Of a stretch of DNA of 64,000 bases, positions 6,874 to 16,258 are shown piece by piece. Both the position numbers and the translations under genes were made by a program. Source of the DNA: Paenibacillus helianthi (GTDB lineage Bacteria > Bacillota > Bacilli > Paenibacillales > Paenibacillaceae); NCBI RefSeq assembly GCF_001909055.1, contig NZ_LVWI01000051.1, positions 1-64,000 of the forward strand, given 5' to 3'. The notes beneath the pieces are model-generated. The model worked only from the letters and a program-made list of their open reading frames with translations, made no database searches and had not been told where the DNA came from. How positions within the stretch are numbered: position 1 is the first letter of the stretch; the number at the start of each line of letters is the position of its first letter.

Positions 6874-7296
6874 ATGATCCATCAAAGGAAGCTGGCAGCA
6901 TTTTTATCGGTAATGATCACAGTAGCTCTTTCAGGCTGTTCAGGAGGCGGGAAGACGGAGAGTCATATGCATACTGTGGCAAACATGTCTATGGAGCCTA
7001 TAAAAGTAGAGTTGAATTGGAGCCCCCAGCAGGTTACTGCAGGCCAGAAGGTGACTTTTGAAGCGCTGGTGACACAGGACGGCGAACCAGTGAATGATGC
7101 AAAAGAGGTTCTTTTTGAAATCAGAAGTAACAGCAATACGGACAAGAAGTTGGAGTTCACTGGGGAATCAGCAGGGGATGGTACATATAAGGCTGAAGGA
7201 ATAGTAGAAACAGCTGGCGAGTTTACGGTGACTTCCCATGTAACTGCTCGGACACAGCATTCTATGCCCAGTAAAAAGCTTGTGGTTCAGCCATAA
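6874..7296 (+). CDS. YtkA/FixH-like lipoprotein
   Basis: The ATG at 6874 follows GGAGGG; frames opening further upstream have no ribosome binding site. The 140-residue product has a lipoprotein signal peptide ending in the lipobox LSGC (Cys about residue 22), then a single immunoglobulin-like beta-sandwich domain (PIKVELNWSPQQVTAGQKVT ... DGTYKAEGIVETAGEFTVTS) of the YtkA/FixH type. It should be anchored on the outer face of the membrane. Related proteins are often linked to copper or respiratory oxidase assembly, and the His/Met-containing stretch just after the lipobox (SHMHTVANMSM) would suit metal contact, but this is inference. Confidence 0.8.
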   Translation: MIHQRKLAAFLSVMITVALSGCSGGGKTESHMHTVANMSMEPIKVELNWSPQQVTAGQKVTFEALVTQDGEPVNDAKEVLFEIRSNSNTDKKLEFTGESAGDGTYKAEGIVETAGEFTVTSHVTARTQHSMPSKKLVVQP

Positions 7297-7386
7297 TACA
7301 ACAAAACCTAAGGCGGGGGGCAGCCGCCAGCAATAACAGATAATGCAGAGTGGAAAGGAAGGCTTTTCGAATTCCTTATATTCTGC

Positions 7387-7392
7387 TAAACT
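7387..7392 (+). promoter_or_regulatory. Possible extended -10 element for metH
   Basis: TGC-TAAACT (7384-7392) is an extended -10 type sequence 30 bp before the metH start, with only a weak TTTTCG at -35 spacing. No S-box (SAM riboswitch), B12 riboswitch or T-box motif is visible in the 126-bp gap. Confidence 0.35.
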
Positions 7393-7422
7393 TACTCTAA
7401 TGTTTTACTGGGGGGATAGAAA

Positions 7423-10400
7423 GTGGCTAAATTCACACTTGCTGAAAGCTTACAACAGCGCATACTGATTCTTGACGGAGCAATGGGTACGATGATTCAA
7501 CAGGTGCCGCTTACCGGTGCGGATTTTGGCGGAGAAGAGCTTGACGGTTGTAATGAAATGCTGGTGCTCACCCGGCCTGAGGTCATACAGGATATTCATG
7601 AGAAATACCTGGAAGCCGGTGCGGATTTAATTGAGACGAATACTTTCGGTGCGACTTCTGTCGTGCTGGCCGAATATGATATTCCACAGCGGGCACGCGA
7701 GATTAATCTCGAAGCCGCCAGACTGGCCCGGAATGCCGTAGACAAATATGATACAACTGACCATCCGCGCTATGTTATCGGGGCTATGGGACCAACAACG
7801 AAGACCCTTTCGGTGACTGGTGGTGTCACATTCCATGAACTTGTGAAGAGCTATGAGGAACAGGCGGTCGCGCTGATCGACGGGGAAGTGGATGCGCTGT
7901 TGCTCGAAACTTCTCAGGATACACTCAATGTGAAGGCGGGAAGCATCGGCATCCGCAATGCTTTTGAGCAGACGGGGGTAACGCTGCCGGTCATGATCTC
8001 CGGGACGATAGAACCGATGGGGACTACACTTGCCGGGCAGAACATTGAAGCTTTTTACATTTCACTGGAGCATTTGAAACCTATCTCCATCGGGCTCAAC
8101 TGTGCGACCGGACCTGAGTTTATGCGTGACCATATCCGTTCACTCTCGGCAATCTCCTCAGCAGCAGTAAGCTGCTATCCGAATGCAGGTCTGCCCGATG
8201 AAAACGGTAATTATCACGAGTCGCCGGATTCTCTTGCCCGTAAGCTTGCCGGTTTTGCCGAGAAGGGCTGGCTCAATATTGCCGGGGGTTGCTGCGGAAC
8301 CACACCGGACCATATCCGTGCAATGGCTGAGGCGCTTGCGGTGTATCCGCCCCGTGGTCTGGATGGACAGCATCCGCCGGCACTTTCCGGGATTGAGCCT
8401 GTATATATTGAGAGTGACAACCGCCCGTATATGGTGGGTGAACGCACGAATGTTCTTGGCTCGCGGAAGTTCAAGCGGCTGATTGTGGAGGGGAAATATG
8501 AAGAAGCTTCCGAAATCGCCCGGGCTCAGGTGAAGAGTGGTGCACAAGTGATAGATGTCTGTGTTCAGGACCCGGACCGTGATGAGAGTGAAGATATCAA
8601 GAGATTTCTGGAACTGGTGGTCAAAAAGGTAAAGGTTCCGCTTATGATTGACACCACCGATCCCAAGGTAATTGATCTGGCACTACAGTACTGCCAGGGC
8701 AAGGCGATCATTAACTCCATTAATCTTGAAGATGGTGAAGAAAAATTCGAGCTGGTCACTCCGCTGATCCATAAATATGGCGCCGCCATTGTTGTGGGCA
8801 CCATAGATGAAACGGGACAGGCTATTAAAGCTACGGATAAGCTGGAAGTTGCGAAACGTTCTTACGAGCTGCTGGTTAATAAGTATGGTCTGGCGCCGGA
8901 GGATCTGATTTTTGATACACTGGTATTTCCTGTAGGTACCGGGGATGAGCAGTATATCGGTTCCGCCAAGGAGACAATCGACGGTATCCGTCTAATCAAG
9001 GAAGCCCTTCCTGAGGTGCATACCATCCTGGGTATAAGCAATGTCTCGTTTGGTCTGCCTGAAGCGGGTCGCGAGGTGCTTAACTCGGTATTCCTCTATG
9101 AATGCACTAAGGCCGGACTGGACTATGCCATTGTGAATACGGAAAAGGTAGAGCGGTATGCCTCCATTTCAGAACAGGACCGTTATCTGGCTGAGCAGTT
9201 GATCTATAATACAAATGATGATACGTTGTCCGCATTCGTTGCCGCTTTTCGCGGGAAGAAGGTGGAGAAGAAGGAGAAGATCTCCAGTCTCTCCTTGGAG
9301 GAGCGCTTGGCCTCCTATGTAGTGGAAGGAACCAAAGAAGGCTTGATTCCCGATCTGAACGAAGCTCTGAACAAGTCGGGTCCGCTGGAGATCATTAACG
9401 GTCCGTTGATGGCTGGAATGTCTGAAGTTGGCAGACTGTTCAACAACAATGAGCTGATTGTTGCAGAAGTGCTGCAAAGCGCTGAAGTGATGAAGGCGTC
9501 TGTCAACCATTTGGAACAGTTCATGCAGAAGGATGAGACATCTGTAAAGGGTAAGATCATGCTGGCTACGGTTAAGGGTGATGTGCATGACATCGGTAAA
9601 AATCTGGTGGAGATCATCCTCTCCAATAATGGTTACGAGATTATCAATCTGGGTATAAAAGTACCACCGGAGAATATCATCGAAGCGTTTCGGCGGGAAA
9701 AAGCGGATGCGATTGGCCTGTCCGGCCTGCTCGTGAAGTCGGCGCAGCAAATGGTGCTGACTGCTCAGGATTTGCGTACCGCAGGTATCGATGTGCCGAT
9801 CATGGTTGGTGGCGCTGCGTTGACACGCAAGTTCACCAAGACACGTATCCGGCCGGAATATGACGGTCTGGTGCTCTATGCCAAGGACGCCATGGACGGC
9901 CTGGATATCGCCAACCGGTTGATGAATCCGGATGAACGTTTGAAAATTGAAGAGGAAGTGCGCCTTGAAGCTGAGGCGGCGGTAGCCGTGGCTCCACAGC
10001 AGGAGCTGCCAGTGCTGACAAGGGCGGTCCGTTCCAAGATTTCGGCGGATGCTCCGGTCTTTACGCCGCCTGATCTGGAGCGGCATGTCCTGCGCAATTA
10101 CCCGTTAGGACATATTATTCCTTATGTAAATATGCAGATGCTGCTGGGTCATCATCTTGGACTGAAGGGTTCAGTGGAAGCTCAGCTTGCTGCTGGTGAC
10201 CAACGCACAGTGGAACTCAAGGAGACCGTGGATAACATTCTGCATAAAGCGATGCTGGAAGGTACGATAACTCCGCAAGCCATGTATCAATTTTTCCCGG
10301 CTCAAGGGAATGGCAATGACATTCTGATCTACGATCCGCAGGATACAGCCAAGGTACTCCATACCTTCACTTTCCCCCGACAGAATGTGGAGCCTTATCT

Positions 10401-10860
10401 ATGTCTGGCAGACTTCTTGAAATCCGTTGACAGCGGAATTATGGATTATGTCGGTTTCCTGGTGGTTACGGCAGGTCATGGTGTCCGCGAAATGTCGGCT
10501 GAATTGAAGGACAAAGGCGATTATCTGCGTTCCCACGCCCTGCAGGCGGTTGCGCTGGAGGTAGCTGAAGGTTTAGCGGAGCGCGTTCATCATATGATAC
10601 GGGATACATGGGGGTTCCCGGACCCGGCGGATATGACCATGAAGCAAAGACACGGAGCCCGGTATCAAGGCATTCGCGTATCCTTCGGTTATCCTGCTTG
10701 CCCGGATCTGGAGGATCAGGGACCTCTATTCAAGCTGCTGTCACCTGAGGACATTGGTGTCGAGCTTACTGAAGGCTTCATGATGGAGCCCGAAGCTTCG
10801 GTGTCGGCGATGGTGTTCGCGCACCCGGAAGCGCAGTATTTTAATGTGGAGAAGCAATAA
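7423..10860 (+). CDS. metH: Cobalamin-dependent methionine synthase MetH
   Basis: The 1145-residue protein transfers the methyl group of methyltetrahydrofolate to homocysteine through cobalamin. Domains in order: homocysteine-binding barrel (about 1-310, zinc cysteines in GLNCATG and GGCCGTTP), pterin-binding barrel (about 330-600), B12-binding module (cap about 630-710, cobalamin loop DVHDIGK, then LSGLLVKS), and C-terminal reactivation domain with the AdoMet-binding stretch [20 protein letters not shown]. It is slightly shorter than E. coli MetH (1227) but has every domain. The GTG start follows GGGGGGATAG. It stands alone between terminators, with no metF or metE neighbour. Confidence 0.97.
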   Translation: MAKFTLAESLQQRILILDGAMGTMIQQVPLTGADFGGEELDGCNEMLVLTRPEVIQDIHEKYLEAGADLIETNTFGATSVVLAEYDIPQRAREINLEAARLARNAVDKYDTTDHPRYVIGAMGPTTKTLSVTGGVTFHELVKSYEEQAVALIDGEVDALLLETSQDTLNVKAGSIGIRNAFEQTGVTLPVMISGTIEPMGTTLAGQNIEAFYISLEHLKPISIGLNCATGPEFMRDHIRSLSAISSAAVSCYPNAGLPDENGNYHESPDSLARKLAGFAEKGWLNIAGGCCGTTPDHIRAMAEALAVYPPRGLDGQHPPALSGIEPVYIESDNRPYMVGERTNVLGSRKFKRLIVEGKYEEASEIARAQVKSGAQVIDVCVQDPDRDESEDIKRFLELVVKKVKVPLMIDTTDPKVIDLALQYCQGKAIINSINLEDGEEKFELVTPLIHKYGAAIVVGTIDETGQAIKATDKLEVAKRSYELLVNKYGLAPEDLIFDTLVFPVGTGDEQYIGSAKETIDGIRLIKEALPEVHTILGISNVSFGLPEAGREVLNSVFLYECTKAGLDYAIVNTEKVERYASISEQDRYLAEQLIYNTNDDTLSAFVAAFRGKKVEKKEKISSLSLEERLASYVVEGTKEGLIPDLNEALNKSGPLEIINGPLMAGMSEVGRLFNNNELIVAEVLQSAEVMKASVNHLEQFMQKDETSVKGKIMLATVKGDVHDIGKNLVEIILSNNGYEIINLGIKVPPENIIEAFRREKADAIGLSGLLVKSAQQMVLTAQDLRTAGIDVPIMVGGAALTRKFTKTRIRPEYDGLVLYAKDAMDGLDIANRLMNPDERLKIEEEVRLEAEAAVAVAPQQELPVLTRAVRSKISADAPVFTPPDLERHVLRNYPLGHIIPYVNMQMLLGHHLGLKGSVEAQLAAGDQRTVELKETVDNILHKAMLEGTITPQAMYQFFPAQGNGNDILIYDPQDTAKVLHTFTFPRQNVEPYLCLADFLKSVDSGIMDYVGFLVVTAGHGVREMSAELKDKGDYLRSHALQAVALEVAEGLAERVHHMIRDTWGFPDPADMTMKQRHGARYQGIRVSFGYPACPDLEDQGPLFKLLSPEDIGVELTEGFMMEPEASVSAMVFAHPEAQYFNVEKQ

Positions 10861-10910
10861 GCTTCCGTCCGGTATACTCATTCTGTAGGGATTGCACCCT
10901 ATTAGAGCGG

Positions 10911-10937
10911 AACCTCCCGTAACCGGGAGGTTTTTTG
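10911..10937 (+). terminator. Rho-independent terminator of metH
   Basis: AACCTCCCG / CGGGAGGTT form a nine-bp stem with a TAAC loop, followed by six T in all. Confidence 0.92.
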
Positions 10938-11058
10938 CTGGAGCTATACGTTTACCGGAAAGATGATTTTTTGTCCCAAAAAGGGTAAAATTCTCTGCAT
11001 GAGATTCTGCTCTACAGCATTTGAAGCGTTTTTAAAAATATAGAGAGGAGGAGCATGA

Positions 11059-12021
11059 GTGGAAATATACTTTTTGGGTACAAATGCCGGGGTTCCAACG
11101 CTACAGAGGAATGTAACTTCGGTTGCACTCCGCTTGTTGGAAGAACGCCGAAGCTTCTGGATGTTCGATTGTGGAGAAGGTACGCAGCACCAGGTTCTAC
11201 GATCCCCGCTTCGGCTGGGAAAGCTTGAAAAGCTGTTCATCACCCATCTCCATGGTGACCACCTGTTCGGATTACCGGGTCTGTTATCCAGCCGCGGATA
11301 TCAAGGCGGTACAGGACCGCTTACGGTGTATGGACCTCCTGGTCTAAAAGCCTATCTGGATATCTCCTTGTCAGTCAGCCAGTCCCGGATTCCATATGCA
11401 ATTGAGATTGTTGAACATAGCGGAGGCCTGATCTTTGAGGATGACAGCTTTAAGGTTGAGGCTGGATTGCTGGAACACCGGATCGACAGCTATGGTTACC
11501 GGGTGACGGAGAAAGACAGTCCGGGCAACCTGAATACAGAAATACTGCAAAGCTATGGTCTGAAACCAGGACCGCTCTATGGCTTATTAAAAAAGGGGCA
11601 AGATGTAACGAATGAGGAAGGCGTCCTGATCCGTGCAGCTGAAGTGGTGAATGCTCCGAAACGAGGCCGAATTATAACCGTCCTGGGAGATACAAGACCC
11701 TGTAAGGGGGCTTTACCGCTTGCCTTGGATGCGGATCTGATCATCCATGAGGCAACCTTTGGCCACGATCTGAAGGATATGGCTTATCAGTATCATCACA
11801 GCACTGCCGTACAGGCCGCCGAGCTGGCCCGCGATGCAGGTGGGCGGGAGTTGCTGCTGACTCACTTCAGTTCCCGCTACACTTCACAGGAAGAGCTGCT
11901 GCCGCTGCTTATGGAAGCGCAGGCAATCTTTCCTCAGACGCTGCTGGCTGAAGAGTTCGGCACCTTTCCGGTATACCGCAGATCTCCGGGAAATCCTCAG
12001 GGGAATGATCCGGGAAAGTGA
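11059..12021 (+). CDS. rnz: Ribonuclease Z
   Basis: This metallo-beta-lactamase-fold endonuclease trims the 3' ends of tRNA precursors that lack an encoded CCA. The 320-residue protein shows the zinc motif ITHLHGDHLFGLPG, the GT-rich N-terminus (IYFLGTNAGVP), the DCGEGTQ motif, the later ligands in LGDTRPC and LTHFSSRY, and HEATFGHD. The length is normal for the bacterial short form. The GTG at 11059 has AGGAGGAG upstream; an ATG three bases earlier is out of frame. No terminator is evident after it. Confidence 0.95.
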   Translation: MEIYFLGTNAGVPTLQRNVTSVALRLLEERRSFWMFDCGEGTQHQVLRSPLRLGKLEKLFITHLHGDHLFGLPGLLSSRGYQGGTGPLTVYGPPGLKAYLDISLSVSQSRIPYAIEIVEHSGGLIFEDDSFKVEAGLLEHRIDSYGYRVTEKDSPGNLNTEILQSYGLKPGPLYGLLKKGQDVTNEEGVLIRAAEVVNAPKRGRIITVLGDTRPCKGALPLALDADLIIHEATFGHDLKDMAYQYHHSTAVQAAELARDAGGRELLLTHFSSRYTSQEELLPLLMEAQAIFPQTLLAEEFGTFPVYRRSPGNPQGNDPGK

Positions 12022-12132
12022 ATTATTTTCCGGGAAAGCGCAGGAAATGACAGTGCCATGCCAAAAAAAGACTGGCGGGGCGGGCGTTCGATAGTGTTCG
12101 ACGAGGTGTGTTAAATTTTAAGGATTAGCAGG

Positions 12133-12300
12133 ATGAAAAAGAAACGAAGAAGCAAAGATATTGGCGAAAAAGCGGCATGTTATGCGTGTGGAATACCCAT
12201 AAGCCAACTCTTTTTCCATATAGAACGACTGGCTAATTGGTTGAAAGCTATTGAGGAAAACAGAAAATTAATAAGATTTAATATTAATGGAGTGAACTAA
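12133..12300 (+). CDS. Small basic CxxC protein (55 residues)
   Basis: An ATG at 12133 with AAGGA eight bases upstream opens a 55-codon frame that ends 21 bp before the next gene. The N-terminus is very basic (MKKKRRSKDIGEKAACYACG) and includes a single CYAC pair. The rest is a helix (LFFHIERLANWLKAIEENRK). One CxxC is not enough for a zinc finger in a monomer, though a dimer could bind metal. The stretch is more AT-rich than its neighbours. No family recognised; the assignment as a real gene is moderate. Confidence 0.5.
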   Translation: MKKKRRSKDIGEKAACYACGIPISQLFFHIERLANWLKAIEENRKLIRFNINGVN

Positions 12301-12321
12301 ATATAGATTAGGAGGGAAGCT

Positions 12322-13110
12322 ATGAAATCTGTTGGGGGTTTGTTGATTGATTTGGACGGAACATTATACCACGGAGGCCGGATGATTCCCGGTGCAGATC
12401 TGCTCATTTCTTCACTTCGCAAGGCTGGAATACCTTACTTGTTTGTAACGAATAACTCTTCCCGAACTCCGGCTAGCGTAGCGGCTCATTTACGTGGAAT
12501 GGGCATTGAAGCAGAGCCGAATGAGGTGTGCACTTCTTCATTGGCGGCTGCACGCTATATTGCCGGAGAATCACCAGGAGCAACTGTGGCGATACTTGGG
12601 GAAGAGGGATTGATCGAGGCCTGCCGCGAAGCGGGGCTTGCCTTGGTGACTGAAGCGCCGGAGTATGTTGTACAGGGCATTGACCGGTCTTTTACATATG
12701 ATACCCTGGCACGGGCATCCCGCTGGATTCGTGAGGGGGCAAAGTTTGTGTTAACGAACCCGGATCTGATGCTTCCCTCCGATGACGGCGTCATGCCTGG
12801 AGCAGGGACGCTGGGGGCTGCAATCGAAGCGGCAAGCGGATTTTCTCCTGTTGTCATTGGCAAACCTGAGGCGCATCTCATTACCTACGCTACGTCCCTG
12901 CTGGGAATTGATCCGGGCGAGGCCGTTGTGATTGGAGACAATATGCGCACAGATATTTCCGCAGGAGCGCGCGCAGGCTGCCGGACCATCCTTGTGCTGA
13001 CGGGCCTTACGACTAGAGACAATCTGGAAGACTATCAGCGCCTTACCGGAGTGAACCCGGATGAAATTTGTGCCGATTTAGCTGAACTTATGCTTGCACT
13101 CGGTGTATAA
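12322..13110 (+). CDS. HAD-IIA hydrolase, YutF/NagD type
   Basis: The 262-residue protein begins with motif I (GLLIDLDGTLYHGG), then FVTNNSSRTP, and has the C2-type cap followed by the lysine in VVIGKPEA and motif IV in VVIGDNMRTDISAG. This is the NagD/PNPP class of sugar-phosphate or nucleotide phosphatases, here closest in style to B. subtilis YutF. The start is supported by AGGAGGGAAG. It may lead the repair operon that starts 45 bp further on, but the gap has its own ribosome binding site and no terminator, so linkage is probable rather than certain. Confidence 0.88.
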   Translation: MKSVGGLLIDLDGTLYHGGRMIPGADLLISSLRKAGIPYLFVTNNSSRTPASVAAHLRGMGIEAEPNEVCTSSLAAARYIAGESPGATVAILGEEGLIEACREAGLALVTEAPEYVVQGIDRSFTYDTLARASRWIREGAKFVLTNPDLMLPSDDGVMPGAGTLGAAIEAASGFSPVVIGKPEAHLITYATSLLGIDPGEAVVIGDNMRTDISAGARAGCRTILVLTGLTTRDNLEDYQRLTGVNPDEICADLAELMLALGV

Positions 13111-13155
13111 TGTCAGGGGTGTGCTTATACCTATCTACGAAGGGAAGATGTCATT

Positions 13156-13971
13156 ATGCCGGAATTGCCGGAAATGGAGAATTACAGAAAGCTGCTTAGC
13201 CAGCATCTTATAAATGTCCCAATTACAGGTGTAACCGTAAATCGGGAGAAAACGATCAATATGGAGACCGAAGAATTCACCCAGGCGCTGCTTGGGGCAC
13301 GCATTGTATTTGTGGAGCGCAGAGCCAAGCATATTCTGTTCCATCTTCACGATGGCCGCAGGCTGCTGCTGCATTTGATGCTCGGAGGACTTCTGTTCTA
13401 CGGGACGGAGGAAGAACGGCCTGAACGCTCAACACAGGTAGAGCTTGCATTTGGGGAGCACATTCTGTATTTTATGGGACTACGGCTGGGATACTTGCAT
13501 CTGCTGTCCGTTAAGGAGAGCGAAGCGGCAATGGGCAAACTGGGGCCTGAACTGCTGGACCGGCGCATGACGCGGGAACGGTTCGCTGGACTTCTGAAAG
13601 GACGCCGGGGGGCGCTGAAGAGCCTGATGGTCAATCAGCAGGTTATGGCTGGCATTGGCAACTGCTATGCTGATGAAATCGCTTATGATGCCAAGCTCCT
13701 GCCAACAACACTAGTACAGAACCTGACACCGGAAACGGTGGGACGGCTGTATGATAGTGTACGCAAGGTGCTGACGGAAGCCACTGAAATCGGCGGCTAT
13801 ATGGAGATGCCGTTTATGACCGGGGATACAGTTACCGGTTCTTATAATGATCAGTGCAAAGTGTATGACCGTGAAGGCGAGCCATGTCTGCGCGGCGGGG
13901 GAACCATTGTCAAAATAGAGCTGTCCGGACGCAAGGTGTTTTATTGCCCGGATTGCCAGCATGACGAATAA
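13156..13971 (+). CDS. Fpg/Nei-family DNA glycosylase with altered zinc finger
   Basis: The protein (271 residues) starts MPELPEMENYR, with the catalytic N-terminal Pro and Glu of Fpg/Nei base-excision glycosylases. It also has the helix-two-turn-helix region (AGIGNCYADEIAYDAKLLPT) and a C-terminal zinc-finger remnant. The finger is unusual: the family pattern C-x2-C...C-x2-C reads EPCLRGGG ... YCPDCQ here, so the second cysteine is replaced by glycine. An extra cysteine nine residues before (NDQCKVYDREGEPC) might take over. The gene overlaps nfo by 11 bp, so excision and AP-site cleavage are co-expressed. Substrate range, 8-oxoguanine or oxidised pyrimidines, is unknown. Confidence 0.88.
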   Translation: MPELPEMENYRKLLSQHLINVPITGVTVNREKTINMETEEFTQALLGARIVFVERRAKHILFHLHDGRRLLLHLMLGGLLFYGTEEERPERSTQVELAFGEHILYFMGLRLGYLHLLSVKESEAAMGKLGPELLDRRMTRERFAGLLKGRRGALKSLMVNQQVMAGIGNCYADEIAYDAKLLPTTLVQNLTPETVGRLYDSVRKVLTEATEIGGYMEMPFMTGDTVTGSYNDQCKVYDREGEPCLRGGGTIVKIELSGRKVFYCPDCQHDE

Positions 13972-14815
13972 GCCCAAAATTGGGGCACATGTCAGCACTC
14001 GCGGCGGATTTGGGCGTGCAGCCCGGTTTGCCTGGGAGAGCGGTGCGGCGTGTTTTCAATATTTTCCGAAGAATCCGCGCAGTCTGCGGTTGAAGCAGCT
14101 GGACTTAAGCGATGCGGAGAGCTGTGCGTCCTTTTGCCGGGATAAGGGAATGGTGTCGATCGCGCATACTCCTTATCCAACCAATCTGGCGGCCCCAGCG
14201 GCATCCAGGACGATCATGGTGGAATCTCTGCTGAACGACCTGGAGATTGCCGAGGCCTGCGGTTCACTGGGCATTGTGGTTCATTTTGGACATTTTAGCG
14301 GCATAGAGCCGTTACAGGGCTATCAAAATATTATACAATGTATAAATGATACGCTGAAAAACTGGGACGGACAGGCCAAGCTGCTGATTGAAAATCAGGC
14401 GGGCAATCACGGCAAAGAGGGCATGACTCTCGAAGAACTGGTCAAAATCCGTGAACTAAGCCGTTACCCGGAGAAAATCGGTTTTTGCCTGGATACTTGC
14501 CATGCATTCGCCGCCGGGATCTGGAATCCGGAACATACGGAAGAATTCATTCAACGAGGCACAGTTCTTGGCTATTGGGAGCATCTTGTGGCTGTTCATC
14601 TTAACGATTCAATGTATGCATTCGGCTTACAGAGGGACAGGCACGCTAACGTCGGCATGGGCTGTATCGGTGATGATGGCTTGCGCAGTCTGATGATTGC
14701 GGAACCTTTTCGCCGGGTAGCCATTGCTCTGGAGACCGGGAAGGGACCGGATGGAACTCACCGGCAGGAGATTGCTGCAGTACGTACGTGGTATGAAGAG
14801 GAGGGGCAGCAATGA
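13961..14815 (+). CDS. nfo: Endonuclease IV (AP endonuclease)
   Basis: The 284-residue TIM-barrel protein carries the metal ligands of the Nfo family: GAHVS, HTPY, VVHFGHFSG, IENQAGN, LDTCHAFAAG, HLNDS and DRHANVGMG, and the glutamate in ALETGKGP. It cuts DNA 5' to abasic sites left by the glycosylase encoded just upstream. The ATG lies inside the last codons of the glycosylase gene, and its own stop overlaps the next start by four bases, which implies translational coupling. Length is normal. Confidence 0.95.
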   Translation: MTNKPKIGAHVSTRGGFGRAARFAWESGAACFQYFPKNPRSLRLKQLDLSDAESCASFCRDKGMVSIAHTPYPTNLAAPAASRTIMVESLLNDLEIAEACGSLGIVVHFGHFSGIEPLQGYQNIIQCINDTLKNWDGQAKLLIENQAGNHGKEGMTLEELVKIRELSRYPEKIGFCLDTCHAFAAGIWNPEHTEEFIQRGTVLGYWEHLVAVHLNDSMYAFGLQRDRHANVGMGCIGDDGLRSLMIAEPFRRVAIALETGKGPDGTHRQEIAAVRTWYEEEGQQ

Positions 14816-15156
14816 TCAATCTGTTCATGGACGACTACCGAAAACGGCCCGAGGGCTTCGCGCTGGCACGTTCTACGGAGGAATGTCTGATGCTGCTCCG
14901 TGAATGTGAAGTTGAACTCTTATCTTTGGATTATGACATGGGGCCTGATGATTATAGCGGAAGTGAAGTAGCGAAAAGAATCATACTGGAAAAGCTGTTT
15001 CCCCGCGAAATATATCTTCATACCTCCAGTCTGCAGGGACGCCGGGAGATGTACGAAATTCTGTATCCTGCTATTCCTGCTGATGTTGGGCTCCACAATG
15101 GTCCGCTGGATCCGTCCAGACTTCTGGAGATTGCCTCAGGGGCGGTAAACCGATGA
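14812..15156 (+). CDS. Receiver-like protein of the cyclic-phosphate-processing (cREC) type
   Basis: The 114-residue protein opens with INLFMDDYRKRPEGF and continues with ELLSLDYDMGPDDYSG. This is the acidic-pocket arrangement of the receiver-like family known in domain databases as the cyclic-phosphate-processing receiver. It has the receiver acidic pair (DD) and the central aspartate (SLDYDMG), but no output domain. Family members are predicted, not shown, to act on nucleic-acid ends. It overlaps nfo by ATGA at the start and the thioredoxin-like gene at the end, so it belongs to the repair operon. The role here is unproven. Confidence 0.75.
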   Translation: MINLFMDDYRKRPEGFALARSTEECLMLLRECEVELLSLDYDMGPDDYSGSEVAKRIILEKLFPREIYLHTSSLQGRREMYEILYPAIPADVGLHNGPLDPSRLLEIASGAVNR

Positions 15157-15476
15157 TAGAGATGAATCAACAGGAGCTGCTGAAGGTACTGGAACGGGAG
15201 GGTGAACCTCTCGTTGTGTTTTTGTATACTCCGTTGTGTGGAACTTGTACAGCCGCCCGCCGTATGCTGGAGGTGGCGGAGCATCTGCTGCCGCAGGAAC
15301 TATTGATTGCAACGGGGAATGTGAACATACTGCCGGTGCTGGTGAATTCTTACCAGATCTCCAGTGTGCCTGCCCTGCTGGTTGCATCGGCTGACCGCGG
15401 CAGGGAACCGGCTATTTATTATTCAATGGGCTCAGTGGAACGGGTGCTGGACTACATAAGGAGTGTGACCTCATAA
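15153..15476 (+). CDS. Thioredoxin-like protein with CGTC active site
   Basis: The 107-residue product has the thioredoxin core: VVFLYTPLCGTCTAAR with a CGTC redox centre, and a cis-proline in SSVPALLVA. There is no signal peptide, so it should act in the cytoplasm. The active site differs from the CGPC of classical thioredoxin, so its redox partner may be specific. Its start overlaps the receiver gene, and its stop shares a base with the ABC gene start (TAATG), which puts it firmly inside the operon. The partner could be the zinc-finger glycosylase or another operon product; this is speculation. Confidence 0.88.
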   Translation: MIEMNQQELLKVLEREGEPLVVFLYTPLCGTCTAARRMLEVAEHLLPQELLIATGNVNILPVLVNSYQISSVPALLVASADRGREPAIYYSMGSVERVLDYIRSVTS

Positions 15477-16258
15477 TGATATCATTACAACATCTGTCCC
15501 TGCGCAGAGAGCAAAGCCTGATTCTGGATGATGTGTCTCTGGAAATGAAGCAGGGCGAAAACTGGGTGATTCTGGGCCGCAACGGCTCAGGCAAAACCAC
15601 ACTGCTGGAAATGATGACTGGTTATTTGTTTCCGAGCAAAGGTTCTGTCGAGGTGCTTGGCTATAAATACGGCCAGTGCGATCTGCGCGAGGTGCGCAAG
15701 GAAATCGGTTATATCGGACCGTCATTGATGGAAAAGCTGTCGCTGACTGATCCCGTATGGGAGGTTGTTGCTACTGGCGCCTATGCTTATCTTCGCTTCT
15801 ATCAGGATATTCCGCGTTCCGTGCATGAGCGGGCCATCCGTTTGCTGGAGGACATGAATCTCGGTGAGATGGCCAACCATCCGTTTGGAACCCTATCCCA
15901 AGGGGAACGTAAAAAGGCAATGCTGGCACGCTGCCTGATGGCTGAGCCCAAGCTTCTGATTCTGGATGAGCCCTGTGCCGGACTAGATCTGTACGAGCGT
16001 GAAAAAATGCTTGCCGAAATCGACAAGCTGAAGCAGCATAACGTATCCGTAGTATATGTTACACATCATGTTGAGGAAATTGTGCCGCTCTTTACACATG
16101 TGGCATTGATCCGGGGCGGCAAGCTGGCCGGTTCTGGTCCCAAAGAAGAAGTATTAACGAAAGAAATGATCTTGGCCACCTACGATATTCCTGCTGATAT
16201 AGAATGGGATAGCGGTCGTCCCTGGATTAAAATAAGACCTGGAGGCACAACCCTTTGA
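15476..16258 (+). CDS. ABC ATP-binding protein, YlmA type, no permease nearby
   Basis: The 260-residue protein has one ABC domain: Walker A LGRNGSGKTT, signature LSQGERKKAML, Walker B LLILDEPCAGLD and switch histidine in VVYVTHHVEEI. The overall look is that of Bacillus YlmA / Photorepair (PhrA)-like ATPases, which are often found without a membrane partner. No permease or binding-protein gene is adjacent. The ATG overlaps the stop of the thioredoxin-like gene and its own stop overlaps the methyltransferase start, so a cytosolic role linked to the repair or RNA-modification genes is possible. Confidence 0.85.
   Translation: MISLQHLSLRREQSLILDDVSLEMKQGENWVILGRNGSGKTTLLEMMTGYLFPSKGSVEVLGYKYGQCDLREVRKEIGYIGPSLMEKLSLTDPVWEVVATGAYAYLRFYQDIPRSVHERAIRLLEDMNLGEMANHPFGTLSQGERKKAMLARCLMAEPKLLILDEPCAGLDLYEREKMLAEIDKLKQHNVSVVYVTHHVEEIVPLFTHVALIRGGKLAGSGPKEEVLTKEMILATYDIPADIEWDSGRPWIKIRPGGTTL

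Noticed and set aside
7297-7422. A SAM (S-box) or cobalamin riboswitch before metH.
   Set aside because: The gap is only 126 bp and contains neither the S-box core nor the B12-box sequence.
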